From the NCBI RefSeq assembly GCF_019343105.1, contig NZ_CP073764.1:2170001-2234000 (forward strand): DNA of 64,000 bases, written 5' to 3'. The notes under the pieces are model-generated. The model saw only the letters and a list, made by a program, of their open reading frames with translations. It was not told where the DNA came from and searched no databases. Within the stretch, counting starts at the first letter, position 1. Every line of letters begins with the position of its first letter. Positions 9,544-19,264 of the stretch are shown here, one piece after another. This stretch comes from Methylovirgula sp. HY1 (GTDB lineage: Bacteria; Pseudomonadota; Alphaproteobacteria; Rhizobiales; Beijerinckiaceae). The position numbers were made by a program, and so were the translations under genes.

Positions 9544-10587
9544 TCAGTTCATGAGCGCTTTGGTGTCAATGCCCGAGATCTTGTCAGCCCACATTTTTTT
9601 GATGCCGGCTTTGACATTCGACGGCAGCGGAACGTAGACGAGCTCTTCGGCCAGTTTGTCGCCGTGCGCATAAGCCCAGCTGAAGAATTTCAGAGCCGAA
9701 GTGACGGCAGCCGGATTCTCCGGCTTCTTGTGGACCAGGATGAAGGTCGCGCCCGCGACCGGCCAGGAATCGGCGCCCGGCTCGTCGGTCAGGATCACAT
9801 AATAGCTGTCGGCATGCGCCCAATCGGCATGCGCGGCGGCGGCCTGGAAGGTCGAAGCCTTCGGCGCGACGGCCTTGCCACTCTTGTTGATGACCTTGAG
9901 ATAGGTCATCTTGTTCTGCAGCACATAAGCATATTCGATGTAGCCGATTGCGCCCTTCGTCTGGATGACGCTATTGGCGACGCCTTCATTGCCCTTGCCG
10001 CCGATGCCGACCGGCCATTCGACGGCCGTGCTATTGCCGACCTTGCTCTTCCACTCCGGGCTCACCTTGGAAAGATAGTTCGTCCAGATGAAGGTCGTGC
10101 CCGACCCGTCCGAGCGATGCACGACGGCAATCGCCAGCGACGGCAGCTTGACACCCGGATTGAGCTTCTTGATCGCCGGATCGTCCCAGCTCTTGATCTT
10201 GCCGAGATAGATATTGGCGAGGGTCACGCCGTCGAGCTTCAATTCGCCGGGCTTGATGCCGGGAAGATTGGCTGTCGGCACGGCGCCGCCGATCACCGTC
10301 GGGAACTGGATGAGGCCGGCCGCATTCAAAACCTTGGGCTCAAGCGGCATGTCCGAAGCGCCGAACGTGACGGTCTTTGCTTCGATCTGCTTGATGCCGC
10401 CGCCCGAACCGATGGACTGATAGTTAAGGCCGATGCCGGTCGCCTTCTTATAGGCTTCGGCCCATTTCGAATAGATCGGGTAGGGGAAGGTCGCGCCTGC
10501 ACCCGAAATGTCGGCCGCCTTAGCGCTCATTGTGGAGACAGTCGCGACAGCGGCTATCAGAGCCGTACGCACGAAAGTATTTAACAT
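9544..10587 (-). CDS. pstS: Phosphate ABC transporter substrate-binding protein PstS
   Basis: Periplasmic high-affinity phosphate-binding protein. The ATG at 10587 starts a 24-residue Sec signal peptide ending in S-A-K-A, followed by the mature start [11 protein letters not shown]. Phosphate-binding motifs are visible: S-I-G-S-G-G-G near residue 60 and R-S-D-G-S-G-T-T near 165. The mature size (about 320 residues) is typical. A frame extending 74 codons upstream would run through the Pho box and is rejected. This is the first gene after the Pho box, so it should be strongly induced under phosphate starvation. Confidence 0.96.
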   Translation of the reverse strand: MLNTFVRTALIAAVATVSTMSAKAADISGAGATFPYPIYSKWAEAYKKATGIGLNYQSIGSGGGIKQIEAKTVTFGASDMPLEPKVLNAAGLIQFPTVIGGAVPTANLPGIKPGELKLDGVTLANIYLGKIKSWDDPAIKKLNPGVKLPSLAIAVVHRSDGSGTTFIWTNYLSKVSPEWKSKVGNSTAVEWPVGIGGKGNEGVANSVIQTKGAIGYIEYAYVLQNKMTYLKVINKSGKAVAPKASTFQAAAAHADWAHADSYYVILTDEPGADSWPVAGATFILVHKKPENPAAVTSALKFFSWAYAHGDKLAEELVYVPLPSNVKAGIKKMWADKISGIDTKALMN

Positions 10588-10765
10588 TGTTGTGCCTCTC
10601 GAGGCTGAAGTGGACAGCGACGCAACGAACCGAAATTCACGAAAGCTGGCGCTCTCAAACCCTGGGCCGACGCATTTTCGGACAGCCAAATGGTGCAACT
10701 TGGTCTGAAAATACGCTTCGGGGCCGCGCGTCGGAAAAACCCTAGGGGGACCACGAGAAGCAATA

Positions 10766-10794
10766 ACGACGGATTTATGACAGTTGCATGACGG
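10766..10794 (-). promoter_or_regulatory. Pho box with three direct repeats upstream of pstS
   Basis: Read on the minus strand there are three 7-mers at an exact 11-bp period: CCGTCAT (10788-10794), CTGTCAT (10777-10783) and CCGTCGT (10766-10772), separated by GCAA and AAAT. This matches the PhoB site design of 7-bp repeats with 4-bp spacers; the middle copy equals the consensus. It lies about 180 bp before the pstS start and just after the phoR stop. Confidence 0.82.
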
Positions 10795-10808
10795 GCCAGG
10801 CGGCTGCA

Positions 10809-11876
10809 TCAGGCGCGTGCTTCGAACAAGGGCAGAAATACGCTGAAATTTGCGCCTTCCCCTAATTTGGACTCGATGGTCAGACGACCACGGTGGCGTG
10901 CAATAATATGCTTGACGATCGCGAGGCCTAGACCGGTGCCACCTTTGGCCCGGCTTTCACCCGCGTCGACACGGTAGAAGCGTTCAGTGAGGCGCGGCAA
11001 ATGTTCGTGCGCGATTCCGGCGCCGTAATCACGCACGCTCAGCACCGCTTGCAGCCCCTGAACCGTGATGGCGATGTCCACGGTCCGATTTTGCGTTGCG
11101 GCATCGGCGGCGCCATATTTGATGGCATTTTCAATAAGATTCTCGGCAACTCTGAGGAGTTCGTCGCGATCGCCGGCAACGACAACGGGGCTGTTTGGCG
11201 CGGCGATGCTCAATTTGACTCGGCGATCATCCGCCATGGGCGACAAAGTATCGACGATATGACGCAGAATGCCGACGAGATCGACCGGCGTGCTGGGCCG
11301 AACATGAAGATGTTGTTCGATCCGCGAGAGCGATAGAAGATCATCGACGAGGCGCGACATTCTTTGCGCCTGCTCACGCATGATCGCGAGAAATTTGGTC
11401 CGCGCTATCGCGTCGTCACGCGCCGGCCCTTGCAATGTCTCGACAAAACCGAGCACTGATGCCAGAGGCGTGCGCAGCTCGTGACTGGCGTTGGCGACGA
11501 AATCGACACGCATCCGTTCGAGCCGCCGCGCCTCGGTCAAATCATGCAGCGACAAAATCAATAAGGGTTCGAAACCGTCGCCGCCGAAAGGTGCGATGCT
11601 GACCTCGAAAGAACGTTCGACCGGAACTTTCTCGAGCCAGATCACGCGTTCACTGCGACCGGAGGCGCGCACCCTGGAAACCGAATCGAGCACATCGGGC
11701 GACCGCAAGCCGCGCGCCAGAAGCTCGTCCATGCGCAGGCTCGGCAAAAGCGCCAGCGCGGCCGCGTTCGCCGCGACCACCCGATCATCTTCGCCGATGA
11801 TCAATATTGCCGCAGGTAAAGCTTCAAGCAATCCACGGATCAGCGAGCGGTCTCGCTGTCTGATAGGCGTGTCCAT
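10809..11876 (-). CDS. phoR: Phosphate regulon sensor histidine kinase PhoR (no membrane segment)
   Basis: Sensor kinase/phosphatase for PhoB. Domains in the 355-residue form are: PAS-like near 10-115; HisKA with the phospho-accepting histidine in [10 protein letters not shown] near 138; and HATPase_c with N-box [10 protein letters not shown]1 D-Y-G-A-G-I and G2 G-T-G-L-G-L-A. Many PhoR proteins begin with one or two membrane helices; none is present here, even in the 34-codon longer frame starting at 11978. The start is uncertain between 11876 and 11978. The gene precedes the Pho box and pstS, so it may have its own promoter. Confidence 0.9.
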   Translation of the reverse strand: MDTPIRQRDRSLIRGLLEALPAAILIIGEDDRVVAANAAALALLPSLRMDELLARGLRSPDVLDSVSRVRASGRSERVIWLEKVPVERSFEVSIAPFGGDGFEPLLILSLHDLTEARRLERMRVDFVANASHELRTPLASVLGFVETLQGPARDDAIARTKFLAIMREQAQRMSRLVDDLLSLSRIEQHLHVRPSTPVDLVGILRHIVDTLSPMADDRRVKLSIAAPNSPVVVAGDRDELLRVAENLIENAIKYGAADAATQNRTVDIAITVQGLQAVLSVRDYGAGIAHEHLPRLTERFYRVDAGESRAKGGTGLGLAIVKHIIARHRGRLTIESKLGEGANFSVFLPLFEARA

Positions 11877-12095
11877 ATCCTTGCCCAGACCCGGACCTGC
11901 AGGGCCCGCCCCGCGCGCGGGCCCACGGCCCCATGCTTTCGCTTTACCCGTCTTCCGCGAGATTGCAAGAGACGCCATGCATCAAGCGACGTCCGACGCG
12001 TCGGACGCCGGCGCTTACGCATGTGCCACCGGCGTTGAACAACCGGCTCGCGGCATCAAGGTCTCAGGCCTTGAAGGGGCTTTGGCGGCACCGGC

Positions 12096-12677
12096 TCAGC
12101 GGTCGCGACCCGGTTCCCAAAGCGTATCGCCCTGCTCGTGCCGATTGACGTGACGGGCCGCGACGAAGAGAAAATCCGACAGGCGATTAATATATTGCAG
12201 CGCTGGCGCGCCGACCGTCTCGCCAGGAACCGCCGCGAGCGCCACCATGAGCCGCTCGGCGCGGCGAACCACGGTGCGCGCGACATGCAGCGCGGCTGCC
12301 GCGTCGGAACCGCCGGGCAAAATAAACGAGGTGAGCGGCGGAAGATCCGCGTTCAATGTATCGATCTCACGCTCGAGCCGGTCGGTTTGCGACGGGCTGA
12401 TGCGCAGTCTTTCGGTTTCGCCTTCCCGCTCCGGGATGCAGAGATCCGCACCGAGATCGAACAGATCATTTTGAATCAAGACCAATGCCTCGGCGAGCGC
12501 AACGCCGGCCACGAAATCGGAAAGCCGCGCCCGCGCAAACCCGATGAAACTATTGGCCTCGTCGACCGTGCCATAGGTTTCGATCCGCAAATCGTCCTTA
12601 CGGCGCCGTTCTCCCGAGCCGAGCGAGGTCGTCCCGGAATCGCCGCTCCGCGTATAGATTCTATCGATGGTCACCAT
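12096..12677 (-). CDS. Cob(I)yrinic acid a,c-diamide adenosyltransferase, PduO type
   Basis: Transfers the 5'-deoxyadenosyl group of ATP to cob(I)alamin. The 193-residue protein has the PduO-type ATP-binding N-terminus with T-R-S-G-D-S-G-T-T near residues 9-17, the Y-G-T-V-D-E-A-N-S-F motif near 35-44, and the helical-bundle motif L-P-G-G-S-D-A-A-A-A-L-H-V-A-R. The 22-bp spacing after the HIG1-type gene suggests one transcript; a close pairing of these two genes is common in alphaproteobacteria. No cobalamin riboswitch was recognised upstream. Confidence 0.92.
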   Translation of the reverse strand: MVTIDRIYTRSGDSGTTSLGSGERRRKDDLRIETYGTVDEANSFIGFARARLSDFVAGVALAEALVLIQNDLFDLGADLCIPEREGETERLRISPSQTDRLEREIDTLNADLPPLTSFILPGGSDAAAALHVARTVVRRAERLMVALAAVPGETVGAPALQYINRLSDFLFVAARHVNRHEQGDTLWEPGRDR

Positions 12678-12698
12678 TATGCATCACCTAGGGTCGGC

Positions 12699-12893
12699 TC
12701 AACTGCGAAAATACAAGACGCCCATGATGAGAACGATCGCCAAAAATTGCAAACCGACGCGCCAACGCATGAGCTTTTGCGAGAGATTCGGGCTGCCGCC
12801 GCGAAGCATGTTCGCAAGGCCCATGAACAGCACGAAAGTGACGGCGAGAACAGCGACGATAACGAGCGCATTGGACAAAGTATGTGGGTGCAT
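12699..12893 (-). CDS. Twin-transmembrane HIG1-domain protein
   Basis: Small inner-membrane protein of 64 residues with two hydrophobic helices, near residues 9-28 and 46-62. They are joined by a basic loop containing G-S-P-N-L-S-Q-K-L-M-R-W-R, the hallmark of the HIG_1_N (hypoxia-induced) family. Its role in bacteria is not established; eukaryotic relatives act on respiratory complexes. The start at 12893 is preceded by an AGGTGG-type ribosome-binding site. It lies directly upstream of the corrinoid adenosyltransferase gene. Confidence 0.85.
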   Translation of the reverse strand: MHPHTLSNALVIVAVLAVTFVLFMGLANMLRGGSPNLSQKLMRWRVGLQFLAIVLIMGVLYFRS

Positions 12894-12981
12894 GAGCTTT
12901 CCACCTAGCGCATGATCGCATCAAGCCCCGCGCGATCATGCTTTGAATTACTCTTAGTTTGTATACCTGTGCTGCATCCTG

Positions 12982-13089
12982 GAGGGCTTTCCGATCGGGG
13001 CAATCACCCGATCGGAAAGCCCTCAAAAACCAAACCAGGACCATGCCGCTGTCGGAAAAGTCATTCAACTTTTCCGAAACATGCTCTAG
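12982..13089. repeat. Composite palindromic intergenic element, copies B and C
   Basis: Perfect 18-bp arms GAGGGCTTTCCGATCGGG and its complement lie at 12982-12999 and 13007-13024. They are followed by a second palindrome with 10-bp arms TCGGAAAAGT and ACTTTTCCGA at 13052-13061 and 13068-13077. The right end GCTCTAG repeats the TAGAGC border seen in the other copies. Confidence 0.75.
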
Positions 13090-13267
13090 CGACGGGACCG
13101 ACCGAAGCCGGTGCGCCCATCCTGCCTGCCTGAGAAGCCAAGTCAATGCCGAAACCGTCGCCTCTGCCGAGGTCAATGGTCACGCGATCCGGCGAACCGG
13201 CGATGCGTGGAATCGTTCCCGGGTCTCTTTCATCGACCGATGTCGGCTTCGCGTGAGCGCGCCACAT
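13061..13267 (-). CDS. Small hypothetical ORF coupled to the TIGR02302 gene
   Basis: A 68-codon frame whose ATG overlaps the TIGR02302 stop codon (TGATG), so translational coupling is possible. The product has no recognised domain; its middle contains D-L-G-R-G-D-G-F-G-I-D-L. The last codons run into the palindromic element and the stop lies inside it, which suggests the original 3' end was replaced or that the frame is fortuitous. Coding status is doubtful. Confidence 0.25.
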   Translation of the reverse strand: MWRAHAKPTSVDERDPGTIPRIAGSPDRVTIDLGRGDGFGIDLASQAGRMGAPASVGPVARACFGKVE

Positions 13268-15942
13268 CAGTAGCGCCGCAGCAAACGTTCCAAATATTCC
13301 ATCTCTTCGCGCGGACGCGCCGGATCGCTGAGCCGCCTGCGTAATTCTTCCAGAACATGCTGCGCCCGTTCCGCCGCCGGAATGCCCATCGGATCATAGC
13401 GCGAATAAGGATTGAATGCGGGATCGCCGCCCATCGGGCGGCCGAGCGGATCGGTTCCGCCTTCTTGTTCAGCTTGCGGCGAGCCTTGCGAGCCCTGACC
13501 GTTGCCCTTGCCCTCCGCCTGCATGCGTTGGGAGAGTTGCTCGGCCCCTCGGCGCAGCGCTTCGAGCGCGCGGCCCTGCGCACCGACCGCAGCGCTATTG
13601 CCTTGCTGGCTTCCCTGCCTCAGTGCCTTTTCCGCCTGCTGCATGGCCTGGCCGGCTTCGTCGAGACCCTTTTCGCCTTGCCCGGTCTGCTGCAACCGTT
13701 TCTGCAATTGCTCGAGCTGGTTGCGCAGAGCCTGCTGTCGCTGGGAGAGATCACCATTGCCGTTTTGACTCTCGGCGCCCGGCTGCTGCCCGGACATATC
13801 CTGCTGATCCTGTTGGTCATGACCCATTTGATCTTGACCCATTTGATCTTGACCCATTTGATCTTGGCCCTGCTGACCTTGCTGGCCTTGTCGACCCATC
13901 CCTTGCCGATGCGTCTCGTCGCGCAAATTCTGCTGGTCGCGCATCATCTTGTCGAGCTGGTTGAGCGCCTTGCTCATCTCGCGCTGCGCCGGATCGGCCT
14001 GCTGGCGCCGCGCCATCGCGAGATTGTCGAGTGTGTTCTGCAATTGATCGAGCATTTTTTGCGCATTGGCGCGGTCGCCGGCCCGCGCCATTTCCTGCAT
14101 GCGATCGAGCATCGCCTGCAGATCCTTGCGTGAAATCGAATTTTGCGAATTGGGCGTCTGCGCAGCCGGATTCTGCGGATTGCGCTGGCGCTGCTGCTGG
14201 GCAAATTCCTTCAAGAAATTGTTCATCGCCTTGCGCAAATTCTCGGTCAACTTGCGGATTTCGGCATCCGACGCATTGTGCTGCAAAGCTTCGCGCAATT
14301 TCTTTTCAGCGGCGCGCAGATCACGCTCGGCGCCGGAGAGATCGCCGTTCTCGATCTGCAATGCCATACTCCAGAGCAAGTCCGCGGCGGCGAGAATATC
14401 GGCATCGCTTTTGGCATATCGCAGCATGTTTTCGGCAACGTCGAGACCGAGATAGACCGAAGCGCTCGTCGAAAAAACACGCGGCGCGATCATCAAGGCG
14501 TCGAGCGCCGTTTCCACCTGTTCTTTTTCGTCGGGGAAGAGCACGAGATCACGCCGTTGTTCGGCGAGCGCCAGCGCCAGCGGCTTGGTGAAATTCTTTT
14601 GCGGCAGAGTGATCTCGATCGGAACGCTCTCGCCCTCGTTGCCCCCTTCATCGCGTGCCGTGAGCGTCATTTTAACGCGCGCGCCAGCCCAGGGATGATC
14701 GGATAGATCGATCGTCGTTTGCGTTTCGCCGAGTCCGCCCGGCCCCGAAGGCAGGGCGAGAGCTATCCGTGGCGGAGGCACGAGCGAGTGCGGCTGTCCT
14801 TTCGCTCCGTCGATTCTGGGATCGGCAAAATCGGCCTGGGCGCTGGCGGCGCCGTAATCGTCGGTGATTTTATAGGAGAGGGTGAGGGTGCCGCGCAGAT
14901 TGGTCCGGGGCGCATCGGTGAGCGCGATCTGCGGTGGCTTATCGGGAATGACCGCGATGTCGAAGATACCGAGCAATTCGTCGGAACGCCTGATGTCGAG
15001 CTGCGCGTCGCCCCGCAGCACCAGGCGATGCTCATGATCGTCAGGCACGGAATTGGCGGCAGCAGTGGGCGGCGGGGCGACAGCGGCTGGCGCCCCAGGT
15101 TTCGACCCCGGCGGTGGAACGGCGGTTTCGGCGGTCGTTTTCGGCGCTTCGAGGCCACCTCTTGTTTCCAGCCGGAGATCGCCGCCGGAGGCCCGCACGA
15201 TGACTGTAGACCCGATCGGCGCGGCAATCTTTTCGGGATGTTCCCGATCCGTGGCCTTCGCCGTGCCGAGCTTCAAAAGCACCGGCGGGCGGCCGGTATA
15301 GAGCGGCGGATCGATCCAGGCGTCGACCCGATAGCCGCCGCTTTGAATGGCATTGTCACGCCAGTCGAAGGCGCTCGCGACGCGGGCATATTTTTCAGGT
15401 CCGGCGACAAAGGCGCTGGCGACGAGCGCCACCAGCACGCCGGCGCGCAAAGCATAGCGGTCGAACTCGACCATGCGCGGCGATGGCAAACCTGCCCGCA
15501 AGGCGGCGATATTGCGTGTCAGCCGCTGCCGATGCAGCGCCCAGAGTGCCAGCGTCGCGGGATCGCCGCCGGCATTGGCAAGCGCATCGTCGAGGCCCGA
15601 GGCCGGCCTGTGCGGGAGACCCGACGCGCGGTCGATCCGGCTCAAGGCCTCCTTGCGCGACGGACGGCCCAGCCGCAGGAATGGCAGAAGCGACGCCGCC
15701 AAGGCGATCGCGAAAAGCACCACGCCGCCGATCCGCCAGGGCCGCGAGACTTCGAGCCAGAGCCCGGCAAAAGACAAAGCGATAAAGAACCCGACAACGA
15801 GCAAGGGCGGCATGAGCGCGCGCCACAGCCGCTCCCAAAACAGCGCGGCACGCGCCAGACGCACGACTCGGTCAAGCTGCGAATCGGTAGCGCCGGACGC
15901 CGGGCGGCCGCCCTTCTGCTCTCGGTTATTGTTTTCGCTCAA
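13267..15942 (-). CDS. TIGR02302 family protein (DUF4175-type)
   Basis: Large membrane-anchored protein of unknown function, widespread in alphaproteobacteria. The 891-residue product has an N-terminal cytoplasmic stretch, hydrophobic helices near residues 42-65, 72-90 and 168-185, and a proline/alanine-rich region near 275-300. A long helical, glutamine-rich C-terminal half (about 480-880) is predicted to form coiled coils. Near residue 700 the glutamine-rich part holds an M-G-Q-D-Q repeat encoded by a 15-bp tandem repeat. The length fits the family. It stands upstream of a small coupled ORF and about 200 bp from the lysA 3' end. A cell-envelope role is likely but unproven. Confidence 0.85.
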   Translation of the reverse strand: MSENNNREQKGGRPASGATDSQLDRVVRLARAALFWERLWRALMPPLLVVGFFIALSFAGLWLEVSRPWRIGGVVLFAIALAASLLPFLRLGRPSRKEALSRIDRASGLPHRPASGLDDALANAGGDPATLALWALHRQRLTRNIAALRAGLPSPRMVEFDRYALRAGVLVALVASAFVAGPEKYARVASAFDWRDNAIQSGGYRVDAWIDPPLYTGRPPVLLKLGTAKATDREHPEKIAAPIGSTVIVRASGGDLRLETRGGLEAPKTTAETAVPPPGSKPGAPAAVAPPPTAAANSVPDDHEHRLVLRGDAQLDIRRSDELLGIFDIAVIPDKPPQIALTDAPRTNLRGTLTLSYKITDDYGAASAQADFADPRIDGAKGQPHSLVPPPRIALALPSGPGGLGETQTTIDLSDHPWAGARVKMTLTARDEGGNEGESVPIEITLPQKNFTKPLALALAEQRRDLVLFPDEKEQVETALDALMIAPRVFSTSASVYLGLDVAENMLRYAKSDADILAAADLLWSMALQIENGDLSGAERDLRAAEKKLREALQHNASDAEIRKLTENLRKAMNNFLKEFAQQQRQRNPQNPAAQTPNSQNSISRKDLQAMLDRMQEMARAGDRANAQKMLDQLQNTLDNLAMARRQQADPAQREMSKALNQLDKMMRDQQNLRDETHRQGMGRQGQQGQQGQDQMGQDQMGQDQMGHDQQDQQDMSGQQPGAESQNGNGDLSQRQQALRNQLEQLQKRLQQTGQGEKGLDEAGQAMQQAEKALRQGSQQGNSAAVGAQGRALEALRRGAEQLSQRMQAEGKGNGQGSQGSPQAEQEGGTDPLGRPMGGDPAFNPYSRYDPMGIPAAERAQHVLEELRRRLSDPARPREEMEYLERLLRRY
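13821..13865. repeat. 15-bp tandem repeat inside the TIGR02302 gene
   Basis: Three exact copies of GACCCATTTGATCTT in tandem, flanked by diverged copies, encode repeated M-G-Q-D-Q units. The 15-bp unit keeps the reading frame, so copy number could vary without disrupting the protein. Confidence 0.9.
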
Positions 15943-16145
15943 TCAAAGCTCCAGACGGCGGCGCGCGCCACGAGCAAAATTTCATAGGCGGCACAGCCAG
16001 GCTTGCCCGCGCCAGGATCTGAGGCGGCGTCGATTTCACCGCCTTGCTGGCGGCCAGGCCTGTCTCCAGCGGTAGCCCGGCGCGCCGGACATCAGACGCC
16101 TAAAATAGCGTTGCCATGGCAGCCCGCCAGAGGACCGCGCAACAT

Positions 16146-17417
16146 TCATTTCAACCAAGACGGAATTTTGTCGAGGCCAATTAAATCTTCATAAGTGCCG
16201 CGCGGCCGGATCACCGCATATTCGCTGCCTCTGACCAGAACCTCCGGCACCAGCAGGCGGGAATTATAAGTGCCGGCTTGAACCGCACCATAGGCGCCAG
16301 CCGACATGACCGCCAAGAGGTCGTCTGCCCGCGGCTCGGCCATGTCACGCGACAGCGCGAGATAATCGCCGGTCTCGCAGACGGGTCCGACGACATCGAC
16401 GACGGATGTCGGCGGCGCGGGCAGCCTGGGCCGGACCGGAAGGATCTCATGATAGGCGTCGTAAAGCGTCGGCCGCACGAGATCGTTCATCGCCGCGTCG
16501 ACGATCACGAATCGCTTGGCCTCGCCGACCTTCACATAAAGGACGCGCGTCACCAAAATTCCGGCATTGCCGACGATGAGCCGGCCCGGCTCGAAGATCA
16601 GCCGACAGTCGAGATTGCCGAGCCGGCGCTTGACCACCTCGGCATAGCGCAGCGGATGGAAAATTTCCGCATCGTCTCCCATTTGATAGGGGATGCCGAG
16701 GCCGCCGCCGAGATCGACATGCTCGATTCTGTGGCCATCTCCCCGCAGCGTCAGGAGGAAATCCGCAACCAGCGCAAAGGCATTGTCGAAAGGCTCGAGC
16801 GAGGTGATCTGCGAGCCGATATGCATGTCGAGCCCGGCGACATCTATGCCCGGCAATGCCGCCGCCTCGCGATAGACATCGCGCGCGATCGAAATCGGAA
16901 TGCCGAATTTGTTTTCGGCTTTGCCGGTGGCGATTTTGGCATGCGTCTTCGCATCGACATCCGGATTGACGCGCAGAGCGATGTGCGCCGTCTGATGTCG
17001 CGCGGCCGCGAGCGCCGAAAGCGCATGGAGTTCCGGCTCCGATTCGACATTGAAGCAGAAAATGCCCTCGTCGAGCGCGTAGGCCATTTCCGCGGTGGTC
17101 TTGCCGACACCGGAAAAAGTGATCCGGTCAGGCGCGACCCCGGCAGCGCGGGCGCGCCGCAGCTCGCCTTCGGAGACGACATCCATTCCAGCGCCGAGCC
17201 GGGCAAGCGTTGCCAAGACCGCCTGATTGGAATTGGCCTTCACCGCATAGCAGACGAGAGTCGACAGCCCTTCGAAAGCAGCTTTGAACACGTCGTAATG
17301 GCGCGTCAAAGTCGCCGAGGAATAGCAATAGAAAGGCGTGCCGACCATCGCCGCGAGGCTGGCAATATCGACGTCCTCGGCATGCATCACACCGTTCTTC
17401 ATGCCGAAATGATGCAT
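16146..17417 (-). CDS. lysA: Diaminopimelate decarboxylase
   Basis: PLP enzyme that converts meso-diaminopimelate to L-lysine, the last step of the pathway. The 423-residue protein is a fold-type III decarboxylase: the PLP lysine is in Y-A-V-K-A-N near residue 59, a glycine-rich phosphate site is in G-G-G-L-G-I-P-Y near 243, and the substrate/PLP cysteine motif is V-C-E-T-G-D-Y near 347. Length is standard. It follows the small lipoprotein gene by 6 bp, forming an argH - lptM - lysA run on the minus strand. Confidence 0.97.
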   Translation of the reverse strand: MHHFGMKNGVMHAEDVDIASLAAMVGTPFYCYSSATLTRHYDVFKAAFEGLSTLVCYAVKANSNQAVLATLARLGAGMDVVSEGELRRARAAGVAPDRITFSGVGKTTAEMAYALDEGIFCFNVESEPELHALSALAAARHQTAHIALRVNPDVDAKTHAKIATGKAENKFGIPISIARDVYREAAALPGIDVAGLDMHIGSQITSLEPFDNAFALVADFLLTLRGDGHRIEHVDLGGGLGIPYQMGDDAEIFHPLRYAEVVKRRLGNLDCRLIFEPGRLIVGNAGILVTRVLYVKVGEAKRFVIVDAAMNDLVRPTLYDAYHEILPVRPRLPAPPTSVVDVVGPVCETGDYLALSRDMAEPRADDLLAVMSAGAYGAVQAGTYNSRLLVPEVLVRGSEYAVIRPRGTYEDLIGLDKIPSWLK

Positions 17418-17423
17418 AGATGC

Positions 17424-17705
17424 CTAATTTATCAGAGGATCGAGAAAGAAGGATTTGGTGATCGGCACCAATGTCGCCGAAGATTTTTGTGGCGGCAACA
17501 CAGTTCCAGGCGGACTGGCCGAGGCGGCCGCGTCGACCGAAGCCGGCGGCGGACTGGTCGCCATCTCCGGCTGGCTATTCGACGTGCTCGACGCATCGGC
17601 TGGCGGCGCCTCGAGCGGACCCATCCGGCCGCAGCCAGTCAGCGCCAGCACCAGCAGCGTCAGGACGAAGGCTCCTCCGAGCTTACGAAGAAAGGGCTGA
17701 ATCAC
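17424..17705 (-). CDS. lptM: LptM-like small lipoprotein
   Basis: Short outer-membrane-type lipoprotein of 93 residues. The signal peptide ends in the lipobox L-T-G-C with the lipidated cysteine at residue 25. The mature start C-G-R-M-G-P-L-E-A-P-P resembles LptM (YifL), which helps mature the LPS translocon LptDE. The rest is low-complexity, rich in alanine, serine and proline. Position directly upstream of lysA is conserved for this family in alphaproteobacteria. Function is taken from the family; only the lipobox and the motif after it are seen. Confidence 0.8.
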   Translation of the reverse strand: MIQPFLRKLGGAFVLTLLVLALTGCGRMGPLEAPPADASSTSNSQPEMATSPPPASVDAAASASPPGTVLPPQKSSATLVPITKSFFLDPLIN

Positions 17706-17816
17706 GCAAAGGCTCCGGCGCAGACGCGCGCCCCTATATAGACGAAGCGCCGAGGGCGCGAAAGCCGGACGCGGCTTTTACCCGAAACAGCGTGACCGCG
17801 ACAAACCCGCCAGCGA

Positions 17817-19205
17817 CTATGCCTCTCTCCCCAGGAGGCCCAACCAGCGGCGCGCCTGCGCCTCGACATTCATGGGCGCCGTGCCGCCATAGCTCGTCCG
17901 GCTGGCGACCGAATTTTCGACGCCGAGCACCGCGAAGACGTCCTTGTTGATGCGCGGCTCTTCCGCCTGCATTTCGGCGAGGCTCAAATCTTCGAGACCG
18001 ACACTCTTTTCGGCCGCCAATGCGACGAGCCGGCCGGTCACGTGATGCGCATCGCGGAAGGGCATGCCGAGGCTGCGCACCAGCCAATCGGCAAGATCGG
18101 TCGCGGTCGAAAAGCCGGCGCCGGCCGCCGCCTTCATCCGAGCAAGATCAGGCACGCAGTCGCGCACCATGCCGGTCATGGCCGCCAAGCACAGGGAGAG
18201 GCTTTCGAGCGCGTCGAACGTCCCCTCCTTGTCCTCCTGCATATCCTTGGAATAGGCGAGCGGCAGGCCTTTCATGACGATAAGAAGACCGGCGAGCGCA
18301 CCGATGATGCGGCCGGATTTGCCGCGCACCAGTTCCGCCGCATCGGGATTGCGTTTTTGCGGCATGATCGAGGAGCCGGTCGAAAACCGGTCCGACAGGC
18401 GCAGGAAGCCGAATTGCGGCGTCGCCCAGATGATGATTTCCTCGGCCAACCGCGACAGATGCATGGCAGCAATCGACGCGGCCGCCAGAGTTTCGAGGAC
18501 GAAATCGCGATCCGACACGCTGTCGAGCGAATTGGCGGTCGGCCGGTCGAAGCCGAGCGCCCGCGCGGTGGCGGCGCGATCGATCGGAAACGAGGTGCCG
18601 GCCAGCGCCGCGGCGCCGAGCGGGCATTCGTTGAGCCGCGCCCGCGCATCCTGGAAGCGGGAGCGGTCGCGGCCGAACATCTCGACATAGGCGAGAAGAT
18701 GATGGCCGAAAGTGACCGGCTGGGCCGGCTGCATATGGGTGAATCCCGGCATCACCGCGCCGGCATGGACGAGCGCCTTTTCGGCGAGCGCGATTTGCAG
18801 CGCCTCGATTTGGCTGTCGAGCGTGTCGATCGTGGCCCGAACATAGAGACGGAAATCCACCGCCACCTGATCGTTGCGCGAACGTGCCGTGTGCAGCCGC
18901 CCGGCAGCCGGTCCGATAAGGGTGGCAAGCCGCGATTCGACATTCATATGAATATCTTCGAGCGCCCGCGAAAAACCGAAATCTCCCTTCTCGATTTCGC
19001 CACGGATTTCGATTAAAGCCTCGCTGATCGCCGCCGCATCGACCTCGGCGATAATCCCGGTCTTGGCCAGCATGGCGACATGGGCGAGCGAGCCGGAAAT
19101 GTCATAATCGGCGAGCTTGCGGTCGAAGTCGATCGAGGCATTGATCTCCTCCATCACGGCGTCGGGGCCGCTTTCGAAGCGTCCGCCCCACATTTTATTG
19201 CTCAT
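17817..19205 (-). CDS. argH: Argininosuccinate lyase
   Basis: Splits argininosuccinate into arginine and fumarate, the last step of arginine synthesis. The 462-residue length is normal. The fumarase/aspartase superfamily signature [12 protein letters not shown] with the catalytic serine loop lies near residue 278, and the catalytic histidine lies in G-F-T-H-M-Q near 155-160. The N-terminus [10 protein letters not shown] is typical. It is divergent from the tlpA-like gene, 59 bp apart. argG is in the same window at 40954. Confidence 0.97.
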   Translation of the reverse strand: MSNKMWGGRFESGPDAVMEEINASIDFDRKLADYDISGSLAHVAMLAKTGIIAEVDAAAISEALIEIRGEIEKGDFGFSRALEDIHMNVESRLATLIGPAAGRLHTARSRNDQVAVDFRLYVRATIDTLDSQIEALQIALAEKALVHAGAVMPGFTHMQPAQPVTFGHHLLAYVEMFGRDRSRFQDARARLNECPLGAAALAGTSFPIDRAATARALGFDRPTANSLDSVSDRDFVLETLAAASIAAMHLSRLAEEIIIWATPQFGFLRLSDRFSTGSSIMPQKRNPDAAELVRGKSGRIIGALAGLLIVMKGLPLAYSKDMQEDKEGTFDALESLSLCLAAMTGMVRDCVPDLARMKAAAGAGFSTATDLADWLVRSLGMPFRDAHHVTGRLVALAAEKSVGLEDLSLAEMQAEEPRINKDVFAVLGVENSVASRTSYGGTAPMNVEAQARRWLGLLGREA

Positions 19206-19264
19206 CTTCTCAAGCTCTCACAATCTCGCGCGCTCTCATCGAGCCTCCATAGGGTGAAGCCGGA

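Noticed and set aside
13821-13865. Short tandem repeats as a possible CRISPR array
   Set aside because: The unit is 15 bp with no spacers and lies inside a coding frame.
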